Shown here: positions 1-9,271 of the stretch, piece after piece
Layout of the letters: the number at the start of each line of letters is the position of its first letter
Numbering within the stretch: the stretch's first letter is position 1
Assembly (NCBI RefSeq): GCF_904846695.1
Contig: NZ_CAJHBR010000001.1
Span: forward strand, 62,001-126,000
Direction of reading: 5' to 3'
Source: Psychrobacter urativorans
Lineage (GTDB): Bacteria > Pseudomonadota > Gammaproteobacteria > Pseudomonadales > Moraxellaceae
Length of the DNA stretch: 64,000 bases
Notes under the pieces: generated by a model
The model's input: the letters and a program-made list of their open reading frames with translations, nothing else
Database searches by the model: none
Told to the model about the DNA's origin: nothing
Position numbers and translations under genes: made by a program

Positions 1-1
1 A

Positions 2-877
2 ATGAGTGTATTAATCGACAAAGACACCAAAGTATTGGTGCAAGGTTTTACCGGTAAAAACGGTACTTTCCATTCTGAACAAGCTATCGAATATGGTACT
101 AAAGTTGTTGGTGGCGTAACGCCAGGCAAAGGCGGTCAAACGCATTTAGGCTTACCAGTATTTGATACTATGGCTGAAGCTATGGAAGTGACTCAAGCTG
201 ACGCTTCTGTTATCTATGTACCAGCTCCATTCGTACTAGATTCAATCATTGAAGCTATCGATGCTGGCGTTAAGCTAATCGTAGTAATCACTGAGGGCGT
301 ACCGACTATCGATATGCTAAAAGCCAAGCGTTATCTTGAAGAAGCTGGCGATGTACGTTTAGTTGGTCCTAACTGCCCAGGTGTTATCACTCCAGGTCAG
401 TGCAAAATTGGTATCATGCCAGGCCATATCCATTTACCAGGTAAAGTGGGCATTATCTCACGCTCTGGTACTTTGACTTATGAAGCAGTAGCTCAAACTA
501 CTAAGCTTGGTTTTGGTCAGTCAACTTGTATCGGTATCGGTGGTGATCCTATCCCTGGTATGAACCAGATCGATGCATTGAAACTGTTCCAAGATGATCC
601 ACAAACTGAAGCTATCATTCTGATCGGTGAAATTGGCGGTACTGCTGAAGAAGAAGCAGCTGCTTACATCAAAGACCATGTCACTAAGCCAGTTGTTGGT
701 TACATCGCTGGTGTTACTGCTCCTGAAGGCAAGCGTATGGGTCATGCCGGCGCTATCATTTCAGGCGGTCAAGGTACAGCTGAAGAGAAATTTAAAGCTT
801 TTGAAGATGCAGGCATTGCTTATACCCGTGATCCTTCTAAACTTGGCGAAAAGCTTAAAGAAGTTACTGGTTGGTAA
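2..877 (+). CDS. sucD: succinyl-CoA synthetase alpha subunit
   Basis: Alpha subunit of succinyl-CoA ligase, which converts succinyl-CoA and ADP/GDP plus phosphate to succinate, CoA and ATP/GTP in the TCA cycle. The 291-residue length matches the family (about 289). The N-terminal CoA-binding Rossmann region ([11 protein letters not shown] near residue 17) and the segment [10 protein letters not shown], which carries the phosphorylated active-site histidine near residue 249, are both present. The start lies one base from the window edge, so the usual partner sucC would be just outside. A strong hairpin terminator follows at 942-973. Confidence 0.97.
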   Translation: MSVLIDKDTKVLVQGFTGKNGTFHSEQAIEYGTKVVGGVTPGKGGQTHLGLPVFDTMAEAMEVTQADASVIYVPAPFVLDSIIEAIDAGVKLIVVITEGVPTIDMLKAKRYLEEAGDVRLVGPNCPGVITPGQCKIGIMPGHIHLPGKVGIISRSGTLTYEAVAQTTKLGFGQSTCIGIGGDPIPGMNQIDALKLFQDDPQTEAIILIGEIGGTAEEEAAAYIKDHVTKPVVGYIAGVTAPEGKRMGHAGAIISGGQGTAEEKFKAFEDAGIAYTRDPSKLGEKLKEVTGW

Positions 878-941
878 TATAGGCTTTAGTCTATACTGAT
901 AACCTATGTAGCTAACTACTATAATGACATTGAAAATTATC

Positions 942-973
942 AAAGACACCCCTACAATGGGGTGTCTTTTTTT
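942..973 (+). terminator. rho-independent terminator after sucD
   Basis: Perfect 11-bp stem (942-952 with 959-969) around a 6-nt loop, ending in a run of T. It lies only about 27 nt upstream of the galE start, so galE must use read-through or a promoter overlapping this hairpin. Confidence 0.9.
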
Positions 974-999
974 ATTCAAAAATTGCTCTAGGTGATGAA

Positions 1000-2091
1000 A
1001 TGCAGCAGAAAATATTAGTAACAGGCGGTGCAGGATATATCGGCTCACATACTTGTATAGCGCTGCATGAAGCAGGCTATGGTATCGTTGTTTATGATAA
1101 TCTAACCAATAGTAGTCGCGAAGCTATCAATCGTGTTGCGCAGCTTATTGATGCTCCTATCGAGTTTATTGAAGGCGATGTGCGTAATGCTGAGCAGCTT
1201 CGAGAAGTGTTCGCCGCGCATCAGTTCTTCGGGGTGATTCACTTTGCAGGACTAAAAGCGGTTGGGGAGTCAGTTGCCAAGCCGTTGATGTATTACAATA
1301 ATAATGTCAGTGGCACTATTGCTTTGCTAGAAGTGATGGCGGATCATCAGGTCAAGAATTTAGTGTTCTCATCCTCTGCTACAGTATATGGTGATCCTGA
1401 AACCTTACCTATCGATGAAAGCTCGCCACGTTCTTGTACTAATCCTTACGGTCAAAGCAAGTTAATGGTTGAATATATCTTAGAAGATTTGGCAGTATCT
1501 GATGATGATTGGAACTTAGTAACGCTTAGGTACTTCAATCCAGTAGGCGCGCATATATCCGGTCAAATTGGTGAAGATCCTAATGATACCCCTAATAACC
1601 TGATGCCGTATATCTCGCAAGTGGCTGTAGGTAAGCTTAAAAAGTTAAGTATCTTTGGTAATGACTATCCTACGGTCGATGGCACAGGGGTTCGCGATTA
1701 TATTCATGTGGTTGATTTGGCAGCTGGTCATGTGGCGGCTTTGCAATATCTAGAGCAGCAAGCCAACTTAGCAACTAACGATTTAGCAACTAACGATACG
1801 GTAACCAACAGTTCGGCGATCAAAACTTCAGTAGGCTTTTTACCTATCAACTTAGGTAGTGGCAAAGGCAGCTCAGTATTAGAGTTAGTCACTGCTTTTA
1901 GTGAAGTAACTGCTCAAAGCGTTCCTTATCAGTTTGCGCCCCGTCGCGCTGGTGATATTGCTAGTTGTTATGCCAGTGCAGACAAAGCCAAAGCGCTATT
2001 GAATTGGCAAGCCCAGCTCTCGATTACTGATATGTGTGTCGATACTTGGCGTTGGCAGAGTATGAACCCTAATGGCTATCGCCCGACTTAA
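1000..2091 (+). CDS. galE: UDP-glucose 4-epimerase
   Basis: NAD-dependent interconversion of UDP-glucose and UDP-galactose for surface polysaccharide. It has an extended-SDR layout: nucleotide motif G9xxG12xxG15, a catalytic serine region SSSATVYG near 124-131, and the YxxxK pair at Y150/K154. AGGTG at 990-994 lies 5 nt before the ATG. The family is usually about 338 residues; this one has 363. Part of the excess is a low-complexity insert near residues 255-275 containing the pentapeptide LATND twice, encoded by an exact 15-bp tandem duplication. It heads a same-strand run with galU, pgi and a UDP-glucose-dehydrogenase-like gene. Confidence 0.95.
   Translation: MQQKILVTGGAGYIGSHTCIALHEAGYGIVVYDNLTNSSREAINRVAQLIDAPIEFIEGDVRNAEQLREVFAAHQFFGVIHFAGLKAVGESVAKPLMYYNNNVSGTIALLEVMADHQVKNLVFSSSATVYGDPETLPIDESSPRSCTNPYGQSKLMVEYILEDLAVSDDDWNLVTLRYFNPVGAHISGQIGEDPNDTPNNLMPYISQVAVGKLKKLSIFGNDYPTVDGTGVRDYIHVVDLAAGHVAALQYLEQQANLATNDLATNDTVTNSSAIKTSVGFLPINLGSGKGSSVLELVTAFSEVTAQSVPYQFAPRRAGDIASCYASADKAKALLNWQAQLSITDMCVDTWRWQSMNPNGYRPT
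1768..1797 (+). repeat. exact 15-bp tandem duplication inside galE
   Basis: TTAGCAACTAACGAT occurs twice back to back (1768-1782 and 1783-1797) and keeps the frame, encoding LATND-LATND. Confidence 0.9.
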
Positions 2092-2108
2092 CTTTTATTA
2101 GCTGATCT

Positions 2109-2173
2109 TTATTAGATAGCTTTTATTGAAAAGCTTTTATCAGATAACTTTTTCAGAGAGTTTTATCTAATAA
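2109..2173. promoter_or_regulatory. nested AT-rich inverted repeats between galE and galU
   Basis: TTATTAGATA (2109-2118) is complementary to TATCTAATAA (2164-2173). Inside lies a shorter hairpin, AGCTTTT/AAAAGCT (2118-2124 with 2129-2135), followed by T residues. It may be a weak galE terminator or leader structure; no function is proven. Confidence 0.4.
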
Positions 2174-2254
2174 GCTTGCACCACCAGTTATAAATAGTAA
2201 GTGACTATCAGTCATCATCCTAATTGATCTTATTTTTAATGTAGCCTAATACTT

Positions 2255-3127
2255 ATGAAAAAAATCACTCACGCTGTTATTCCAGTCGCCGGCTTCGGTA
2301 CCCGTATGTTGCCTTTGTCTAAAGCGGTTCCTAAGGAATTATTGCCTCTAGGCAATCGTCCTGCTATTCATTACGTAGTCGAAGAAGCTATCGCTGCTGG
2401 TATCAAGCATATTGTGTTAGTTGGTCATGCGCAAAAAAGCGCGATTGAAAACTATTTTGATATCAATGCCGAGCTTGATAATCAGTTGCGTCATAAAGGT
2501 AAGGATGAGCTGGCGGATAGCTTAAACTGGCTACCAAAAGATGTGACTGTATCAATGATACGTCAAGGCCAAGCTTTAGGCTTAGGCCATGCAGTATTAG
2601 CCGCACGACCGATCATTGGTGAGCATGATTTTGCGGTACTGCTACCTGACGTGGTATTAGATCCATTTACTACTGATCTACAGAGCGATAATTTAGCTTT
2701 TATGCTCAATGAATTTACTCAGAACGGCTATTCACAGATCCTAGTCGATAAAGTAGCTGATGAAGAAGTGTCTAAATATGGGATAGCTAAACTCAGCGCT
2801 GATACCAATTTTGAGGACATTGCTACTGATACTACTACCGTTAACGCTAGCTTTAAAGTAGCGGGCTTTGTAGAGAAACCGAGTCTAGCGGATGCTCCTT
2901 CGCGTTTAGCGGTTGTTGGCCGTTACGTGTTTAGCAATCAGATTTTTGACTATTTAGCCAATACCAAGGCCTCCGTCGGTGGAGAAATTCAGTTAACGGA
3001 TGCTATTGATGCGCTAATTAGTCAGCAAGGTGTTGAAGTGACTACTATGTTGGGTAATAGCTATGATGCTGGCGATATGCAGTCTTATATGCAAGCCTTT
3101 ATTTATTTTGCTCAACAACAATTATAA
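2255..3127 (+). CDS. galU: UTP-glucose-1-phosphate uridylyltransferase
   Basis: Makes UDP-glucose from UTP and glucose-1-phosphate, feeding GalE and polysaccharide synthesis. The nucleotidyltransferase signature AGFGTRMLP (12-20) is followed by the conserved PKELLPLGNRP stretch near 26-36. The sugar-binding segment VEKPSLADAPS is near residue 208. The length of 290 is normal. It lies 163 bp after galE and 15 bp before pgi, so galU and pgi are probably co-transcribed. Confidence 0.96.
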   Translation: MKKITHAVIPVAGFGTRMLPLSKAVPKELLPLGNRPAIHYVVEEAIAAGIKHIVLVGHAQKSAIENYFDINAELDNQLRHKGKDELADSLNWLPKDVTVSMIRQGQALGLGHAVLAARPIIGEHDFAVLLPDVVLDPFTTDLQSDNLAFMLNEFTQNGYSQILVDKVADEEVSKYGIAKLSADTNFEDIATDTTTVNASFKVAGFVEKPSLADAPSRLAVVGRYVFSNQIFDYLANTKASVGGEIQLTDAIDALISQQGVEVTTMLGNSYDAGDMQSYMQAFIYFAQQQL

Positions 3128-3142
3128 GACGATAAATAGCCG

Positions 3143-4837
3143 ATGAATAATTCACTATTTGATAGTAGCGACTTAGCTAGCAGTGAGATTAATAATATCC
3201 ATCCTAATGCCCGTGGCTCTAAGCACTGGACAACTCTGCAACAGCTTGCTGAGCAGCCTTTGTCATTGGCGGCCTTGTTCGCTCAAGACCAGACTCGCAC
3301 GCAGCGTTTTAGTAGCCAAGCGGGTGCGCTGTATATGGATTATAGCAAGCAGGGTATCACTGATGAGGTGCTAGCAAGCTTGCTCAACTTAGCGCACAGC
3401 TGTGATTTAGAAGCTCGTATAAAAACCCTGATGCAAGGGGCGATGGTTAACACTAGTGAAGAGCGTGCGGCATTACATACAGCGCTGCGCTTGCCTGAAG
3501 GGGCCAAACTGCAAGTAGGCAACCAAGATGTAGTGAGTGACGTCCATAATAGTCTAGCGCAAGTAGCCCGCTTATCGCAGCGTATTCGTAGCGGTAACTG
3601 GCGTGGATTCTCTGGCAAAGCCATTACTGATGTAGTCAATATCGGCGTTGGTGGTTCCGATTTAGGGCCCTTAATGGCGGCTACGGCTCTTGATGAATGG
3701 GCAGATACTGAGATCGTCGTCCACTTTGTGTCGAACATGGATGGCAGTCAACTTGATAATTTGCTTAAACGCTTAAACGCCGAAACTACCTTGTTTATTA
3801 TTTCTTCTAAGTCTTTTGGTACAGTTGATACGCTGTCTAATGCTAAGACTGCTCTATCTTGGTTGTTGGCTACGGCAACCCTACGTGCTGGTACTCAAGA
3901 TAGTGTATTGCGTCGGCATTTTATTGGTATATCGGCCAATAACGCTAAAATGACTGCTTGGGGTATCCACCTTGAGAATCAGTTGCAGTTATGGGATTGG
4001 GTCGGTGGTCGCTTTTCTTTATGGTCAGCAATTGGCCTAGCTATTGCTATTCGTATTGGTATGCCTCAATTTCGTGAGCTATTAGCCGGTGCGCACAGTA
4101 TGGACATGCATTTTGCTACTGCTGATTTTTCCGATAATCTGCCAGTGTTGTTAGGCTTACTTGCGGTTTGGAACAGTACTTTTTTACACATTCATGCGCA
4201 TACGGTATTGCCTTATGATGGGCGCTTGGGTTATTTACCTAGTTACTTAACTCAGTTAGAGATGGAAAGTAATGGCAAATCAGTCACTCTTGGCGGTGAG
4301 CATGTAGACTATGATACTTGTCCTATATTATGGGGCGAAATCGGCTCTAACGCCCAGCATGCATTTTATCAGCTGTTGCATCAAGGTACGCAGCATGTCT
4401 CCTGTGATTTTATAGCCTGCGTGCGTCACTATAGTGATGAGGTGCAGAACGCATCGTTACAACATCAACATGAGTTATCATTAGCTAATTGTTTGGCCCA
4501 AAGTCGAGTGCTAGCATTTGGTAACGCCGCGGTAGCTGATATCACTGATAGTTGTGAGGCTGATAAATACAAGCATTATCGTGGTAATCAGCCATCGACT
4601 ACTTTGTTGATAGATGAGCTTACACCGCACAGCTTAGGGGCTTTAGTGGCTCTTTATGAACACAAAGTTTACGTGATGGCCAGTATTTGGGATATCAATC
4701 CCTTTGATCAGTGGGGCGTTGAGATGGGTAAGCAGATGGCCGAGTCGGTGTATCATGCGCTACAAGATAATAATAGCATTAGCCCTTTTGATAGCTCTAC
4801 TAATCAGTTATTGGCGCATATTAGACAGCTTTCTTAG
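3143..4837 (+). CDS. pgi: glucose-6-phosphate isomerase
   Basis: Interconverts glucose-6-phosphate and fructose-6-phosphate, linking central carbon to sugar-nucleotide supply. The protein shows VGGSDLGP, a phosphate-binding SSKSFGTVDT segment (a variant of the commoner SKTFTTxET), the catalytic-glutamate region QLEMESNGK, and the C-terminal signature near DQWGVEMGK. The length of 564 is slightly above the usual 549. It follows galU by 15 bp. This matches the capsule-flank gene order known from Acinetobacter (galU, ugd, gpi, gne, pgm). Confidence 0.96.
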   Translation: MNNSLFDSSDLASSEINNIHPNARGSKHWTTLQQLAEQPLSLAALFAQDQTRTQRFSSQAGALYMDYSKQGITDEVLASLLNLAHSCDLEARIKTLMQGAMVNTSEERAALHTALRLPEGAKLQVGNQDVVSDVHNSLAQVARLSQRIRSGNWRGFSGKAITDVVNIGVGGSDLGPLMAATALDEWADTEIVVHFVSNMDGSQLDNLLKRLNAETTLFIISSKSFGTVDTLSNAKTALSWLLATATLRAGTQDSVLRRHFIGISANNAKMTAWGIHLENQLQLWDWVGGRFSLWSAIGLAIAIRIGMPQFRELLAGAHSMDMHFATADFSDNLPVLLGLLAVWNSTFLHIHAHTVLPYDGRLGYLPSYLTQLEMESNGKSVTLGGEHVDYDTCPILWGEIGSNAQHAFYQLLHQGTQHVSCDFIACVRHYSDEVQNASLQHQHELSLANCLAQSRVLAFGNAAVADITDSCEADKYKHYRGNQPSTTLLIDELTPHSLGALVALYEHKVYVMASIWDINPFDQWGVEMGKQMAESVYHALQDNNSISPFDSSTNQLLAHIRQLS

Positions 4838-5150
4838 GGTATGTCTTCACTACAAAGAGTTATTATTCAATCGTATTAAAACAGCTATGTTTTTGCCACG
4901 GTTTGCAAGTTCATAGCTGATAAGGTGCGGTTATTGCTTACAAAACCTCCTTTGAGCCGCAGCAATATAGCCTGTTTTTATCCTTATAACTCAGTTGAAG
5001 ATACCCCTTATTACTAGCAATAATGCTTTTAACGCTATTCTGATTAAATACAGCTAGGGTTTATGCCAAACTATATAAGTTGTTAAAGCTGTATAAGTTA
5101 TCTGCATAACAGTAGCTATTCATGCCATAAAAATACAAAAAGGTAGCACT
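4838..5150. other. intergenic region, no gene seen
   Basis: About 313 bp between pgi and the next gene, AT-rich. I see no convincing open frame, RNA or clear hairpin terminator. Confidence 0.5.
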
Positions 5151-6509
5151 ATGCCCTCTGATTCCACCCAAAACTCTACAGCTTATGATGCTGAAAACTT
5201 AAAAGTATGCGTTATTATTGGTCATGATATTGAGGCCATTACTAGCGCCGTAGTGCTGGCAAGTTTAGGTCGAAGTGTGCATCTATATGCGGACAGAAAA
5301 ATATTAAATCAGCAATTACAACAGTATGGCTTTGAGCATCATCTGCAAGCGTTGTGGCAGCTGTATACTCAGCAGCAGCAAATTATCAGTCAAGACTTAC
5401 CTGAGAGCGCAGATCAGCTAATTAAATGTTATGAGCAAGTGGCTACTACTGATAACACTCATACCCCAGTAGCACTGTACTGGTTATTTTTAGATAGTAT
5501 CAAGTCTGTCTGGTCGGATGACCATTGGTTAATGGCTTTTAATCATAGCCAACAGCAAAACTTGCCAGTTATTATTAGTGCTATCGAGCCATTAGGTTAT
5601 ATTCCTGCATTGGCTGAGCGCCTACAACGGGCATGGGTTTACTATATACCTTTTGTATTCTTACAAGATGGCGAAGCTTATAGCTCCATGCTGACCCCTT
5701 CGCTTTGGTTGCTCGGTGAAAAAACCGCAGATAGTAGCCAGCATCTATCAGCACTACAGCCCTTAATTCAACACGCTCAAGCTCATCATCATGCTGATAT
5801 TGCCACTATAGAGTTTGCGCGTAGTAGTATTATGGCGATGCTAGCGACGCGCGTCAGTTTTATGAATGAGATGTCGCGTTTGGCAGATAGTCACCAACTT
5901 GATATCCAAAAAGTCAGTAGTATTATGGGGCTTGATGCGCGAGTTGGTAGTAGTTATCTGCAGGCTGGCTGGGGGTTTGGTGGTAACACTCTGCCTACAG
6001 AGCTTGATAAGCTACAGTGCTCTGCTCAAAATAATAGTGTCAATATGCCCCTACTACAATCGGTTATGCATATTAACGAAGATCAAAAAGAGCTCATATT
6101 CCGCAAATTTTGGCAGTATTTTGATGGCTTTATCGATGACAGGACTGTGATGATTTGGGGAGCTAGTTATAAACCCGGCTCAGGACGCACAGCAGGTTCA
6201 GCGATACATCCTTTATTAGAGCTGCTATGGTCTTATAATATACGCACTATCATTTATAGCGACAAGGCCAAGAGTGAGCTTGCCGAGCGTTATCGTGAGC
6301 AGCCTCTATTAGAGCTAGTAGACAGCCCTTATGAGCAACTTAATGCTGCGCAAGCCGTGTTCATCATTACCTTATCGCCACAGCATAGACTTGATGTGGC
6401 GCAGCTTAATCATCAAGCTATCCCTATATTTGATGCTCAAAATGCGCTTTCACGCGCCCAGATTGATGCTTTAGTAGGCGGTTATGTGGGTATCGGCCGT
6501 ACTAAGTAA
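5151..6509 (+). CDS. UDP-glucose dehydrogenase-like protein lacking catalytic residues
   Basis: The three-part plan of the UDP-glucose/GDP-mannose dehydrogenase family can be followed for 452 residues. The diagnostic sites are changed. The N-terminal GxGYVG loop is replaced by IIGHDIEA (22-29). The catalytic lysine in the LATKxSFxNE segment is arginine (R234 in LATRVSFMNE, with N239 kept). The cysteine of GFGGSCxPKD is threonine (T280 in GFGGNTLPTE), and the following Lys-Asp is Thr-Glu. A normal oxidation through a thiohemiacetal therefore looks impossible. The frame is intact over 1.36 kb and sits in the ugd position of the sugar block. I infer a pseudoenzyme, perhaps structural or regulatory, or an enzyme with altered chemistry. 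Confidence 0.75.
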   Translation: MPSDSTQNSTAYDAENLKVCVIIGHDIEAITSAVVLASLGRSVHLYADRKILNQQLQQYGFEHHLQALWQLYTQQQQIISQDLPESADQLIKCYEQVATTDNTHTPVALYWLFLDSIKSVWSDDHWLMAFNHSQQQNLPVIISAIEPLGYIPALAERLQRAWVYYIPFVFLQDGEAYSSMLTPSLWLLGEKTADSSQHLSALQPLIQHAQAHHHADIATIEFARSSIMAMLATRVSFMNEMSRLADSHQLDIQKVSSIMGLDARVGSSYLQAGWGFGGNTLPTELDKLQCSAQNNSVNMPLLQSVMHINEDQKELIFRKFWQYFDGFIDDRTVMIWGASYKPGSGRTAGSAIHPLLELLWSYNIRTIIYSDKAKSELAERYREQPLLELVDSPYEQLNAAQAVFIITLSPQHRLDVAQLNHQAIPIFDAQNALSRAQIDALVGGYVGIGRTK

Positions 6510-6570
6510 GCGCAGAAAATGGTTATGATATAAAGTTTTGATTAATAAACTATAGCAATCCATAGCAAAA

Positions 6571-6605
6571 AAAACGCCTATCAATCTAGAGTTGACAGGC
6601 GTTTT
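6571..6605. terminator. bidirectional terminator
   Basis: AAAACGCCT (6571-6579) pairs with AGGCGTTTT (6597-6605), followed inward by one mismatch and TCAA/TTGA, with a 7-nt loop. It serves the convergent ugd-like gene and the phosphomannomutase gene. Confidence 0.85.
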
Positions 6606-6637
6606 GTTATTATAAACCATAGCTTATATAGAATAGC

Positions 6638-8158
6638 TTAAGCTGGAACTGCACCTTGTAAAGCTAACCATTGCTGAATATCTTGAGTTTTGCTTGCTAA
6701 TAATTTCTCATCGCCACGAGTTTCAATATTTAATCGAATCAAGGGTTCGGTGTTAGAAGCGCGCAAATTGAAACGCCAATCCTTGAAGTCAAGACTTAAG
6801 CCATCGAGAGTCGACTTAGTAGGGATTTGGCTACTGAATTTTTCTTCTATATCATTGATGATAGTTGCCGCATCATGTTTAGTGAGATGAAAATTTAATT
6901 CGCCTGAGCTTGGGTAAGCGGCAATGTAACCAGTGACTAATTGTGAAAGGGTTTTGCCAGTAACTGATAACAGCTCAATGGTCAATAACCACGGAATCAT
7001 GCCACTATCACAATAGCAGAAATCACGGAAATAGTGATGCGCTGACATCTCACCACCATAAACAGCGCCCGACTCGCGCATTACTTGCTTAATAAATGAA
7101 TGTCCTGATTTACTAATAACCTTTTGTCCATTATGGGCGTCAATCACCGCTTCGGTATTATAAAGTACCCGTGGATCATAAACGATAGATTGGCCAGGAT
7201 ACTTATTTAAAAAAGCTTGCGCCAGCATACCGACTATATAGCTACCATCAATAAACTCACCATTTTCATCGAATAAAAAGCAGCGGTCAAAATCACCATC
7301 AAAAGCTATACCTAAGTCTGCTTTGTGCTCGATAACCGCCTGTTGAGTGGATTGTCTATTGGCCAAAATCATAGGGTTAGGAATACCGTTAGGGAAGCTA
7401 CCATCAGGCTGATGATGCAGCTTAATGACTTTGATCGGTGCGCCAGCTTGCATTAGTTTGTCGACCAACAAATCGACCACAGGTCCTGCACTGCCATTAC
7501 CTGAGTTAATAACTAAGGTTAAAGGTTGCAATTTGCTGGTATCAACAAAGCTCATTACATGATCTATATAAGCGCTTTTATCGGTTAATAACTGTCGCTT
7601 TCCTAGCCGATAATTTGCGCCTTGTTCATTGCCAGTAGTGAATCGACCAGACTCAGCTAATGCTTGGATCTCAGCTAGACCATCGTCGGCACTAATAGGC
7701 TTTGAATGCTCTTTAACCAATTTTAACCCATTATAATTGATAGGGTTATGACTAGCGGTCACTTCGATGCCCCCTAGCGCTTGATAATGGCTAGTAGCAA
7801 AATAGACTTCTTCGGTCCCAGTCATACCTAAATCTATGACATCAATACCAGCGTCTAGGATACCAGCGATAGTTGCTTGCTTAAGTTGCTCACTAGAGTC
7901 ACGGATATCACTGCCGATAACAATAGCCGGTTTGAGTTGTTTTAACTCATTATTAGTAGCACTATCATCATTAGCATCAACGCGCTCAGATAGAATCTGT
8001 GCAAAGGCGCGGCCAATACGATAAGCAATATCTTCATCCAAATTGACCCCAAGCTCACCACGAATATCATAAGCCTTAAAGGAATCAATAGTAATAGCTG
8101 TAAATTCAGTATGGGGAGAAGTATAGCTTACAGAAGTAGCACTATCAGACATAGACAT
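6638..8158 (-). CDS. phosphomannomutase/phosphoglucomutase
   Basis: Alpha-D-phosphohexomutase (AlgC/ManB/XanA type) that interconverts sugar 6- and 1-phosphates, giving glucose-1-phosphate for GalU or mannose-1-phosphate. The catalytic phosphoserine is S136 in TASHNP. The metal-binding loop is DGDFDR (286-291), the sugar-binding loop is GEMSAHHYF (368-376), and the C-terminal phosphate site is RASNTEPLIR. The length of 506 includes about 25 extra N-terminal residues; M3 is an alternative start. It is convergent with the sugar-nucleotide run and completes that pathway block. Confidence 0.93.
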   Translation of the reverse strand: MSMSDSATSVSYTSPHTEFTAITIDSFKAYDIRGELGVNLDEDIAYRIGRAFAQILSERVDANDDSATNNELKQLKPAIVIGSDIRDSSEQLKQATIAGILDAGIDVIDLGMTGTEEVYFATSHYQALGGIEVTASHNPINYNGLKLVKEHSKPISADDGLAEIQALAESGRFTTGNEQGANYRLGKRQLLTDKSAYIDHVMSFVDTSKLQPLTLVINSGNGSAGPVVDLLVDKLMQAGAPIKVIKLHHQPDGSFPNGIPNPMILANRQSTQQAVIEHKADLGIAFDGDFDRCFLFDENGEFIDGSYIVGMLAQAFLNKYPGQSIVYDPRVLYNTEAVIDAHNGQKVISKSGHSFIKQVMRESGAVYGGEMSAHHYFRDFCYCDSGMIPWLLTIELLSVTGKTLSQLVTGYIAAYPSSGELNFHLTKHDAATIINDIEEKFSSQIPTKSTLDGLSLDFKDWRFNLRASNTEPLIRLNIETRGDEKLLASKTQDIQQWLALQGAVPA

Positions 8159-8320
8159 GGCTAGAACATTCCTTGAGTTAGAACAGTAAAGTGGCTATAA
8201 AAATAACAGTTATGAGTATAAGGTAGTAAATATTAAATGATACACTAACTGATGAATCAATAGGGTAAAAGCCTGTCTCTAGCTTAGCTTATTTAGCGTC
8301 ACTTTACTGCATTTGCTAGT

Positions 8321-8326
8321 TATAAT
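8321..8326 (+). promoter_or_regulatory. candidate -10 box for mazG
   Basis: A perfect TATAAT lies 72 nt before the mazG ATG. The region at -35 spacing (GTCACT) is a poor match, so this rests on the -10 alone. Confidence 0.4.
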
Positions 8327-8398
8327 AATGAGTTTTACAGCTGTTGTTTACCTTGCTATCTTTTATAAAAATTAACTAAAAACACAAGAGTAGCTTTT

Positions 8399-9271
8399 AT
8401 GACTGAGCAAAATATCATTAGCGCACCGAAGCCAGTACAAGGAACTCCTGAGGCTAGTGGCGAATTAACTGACTTGTTAGGCTTGATGGCACGGCTGCGT
8501 GCGGATTGTCCATGGGATCAAAAGCAGAGCAATCATAGCCTAATACCTTATGCTATCGAAGAAGCTTATGAGCTGGGCGAAGCGGTACAAGCTGATGATG
8601 ATGAAGATATCAAAAGTGAGCTTGGTGATGTTCTGCTACAAGTTGTTTTTCATTGTCAGCTCTATGCTGAGCAAGGTCGTTTCGATATCAGTGACGTCAT
8701 AAGCACCTTACAACAGAAGCTGATTCGTCGCCATCCACACGTGTTTGAAGCCGAAAATCTAGTTGATGAAGCGGCAGTCAAAGTCCGTTGGGATGAAATC
8801 AAAGCTGAGGAGCATCAGGCTGCTGCTGCTCGCGGCAAACCGCGCCGTCGGTTGGATGCCATAAAAGCTGGTAGTGCCTTGATGCAAGCACAAGAGGTAC
8901 AAAAGCAAGCGGCAAAGTTAGGCTTTGATTGGCCAGGCATTGAAGGGGCTTTCGATAAGCTTGATGAAGAGATTAACGAATTAAAAGCGGAGGTTAGGGA
9001 CAAGTCAAAATCGGCTGCTAAATACAATATAAGCAAAGCCAATATTAGAGACATTGAAAAAGAGCTTGGCGATTGTTTTTTTGGCTTAGTCAATGTAGCC
9101 CGTAAATTAAACTTGGACGCTGAAGCCGCAGCCCTCACTTGCGTGCACAAATTCAAATCACGCTTTGCTTATATCGAAACCCAATTAGAGCAAGTAGATA
9201 AAAGTGTAGAAGATAGTGATTTAACTGAGATGGATAGGCTATGGGAGGCCGCCAAACAGTATGAACGCTGA
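8399..9271 (+). CDS. mazG: nucleoside triphosphate pyrophosphohydrolase MazG
   Basis: Hydrolyses NTPs to NMPs and pyrophosphate; house-cleaning and (p)ppGpp-linked roles are known for the family. Two MazG all-alpha domains are visible. The first has the Mg-binding EExxE (54-58) and ExxD (74-77) pairs. The second, about residues 165-260, has EEINELKAEV and KELGDCFFG. The length of 290 is a little over E. coli (263). Its last 11 nt overlap the start of the following ComEA-like gene, so the two are translationally linked. Confidence 0.95.
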   Translation: MTEQNIISAPKPVQGTPEASGELTDLLGLMARLRADCPWDQKQSNHSLIPYAIEEAYELGEAVQADDDEDIKSELGDVLLQVVFHCQLYAEQGRFDISDVISTLQQKLIRRHPHVFEAENLVDEAAVKVRWDEIKAEEHQAAAARGKPRRRLDAIKAGSALMQAQEVQKQAAKLGFDWPGIEGAFDKLDEEINELKAEVRDKSKSAAKYNISKANIRDIEKELGDCFFGLVNVARKLNLDAEAAALTCVHKFKSRFAYIETQLEQVDKSVEDSDLTEMDRLWEAAKQYER

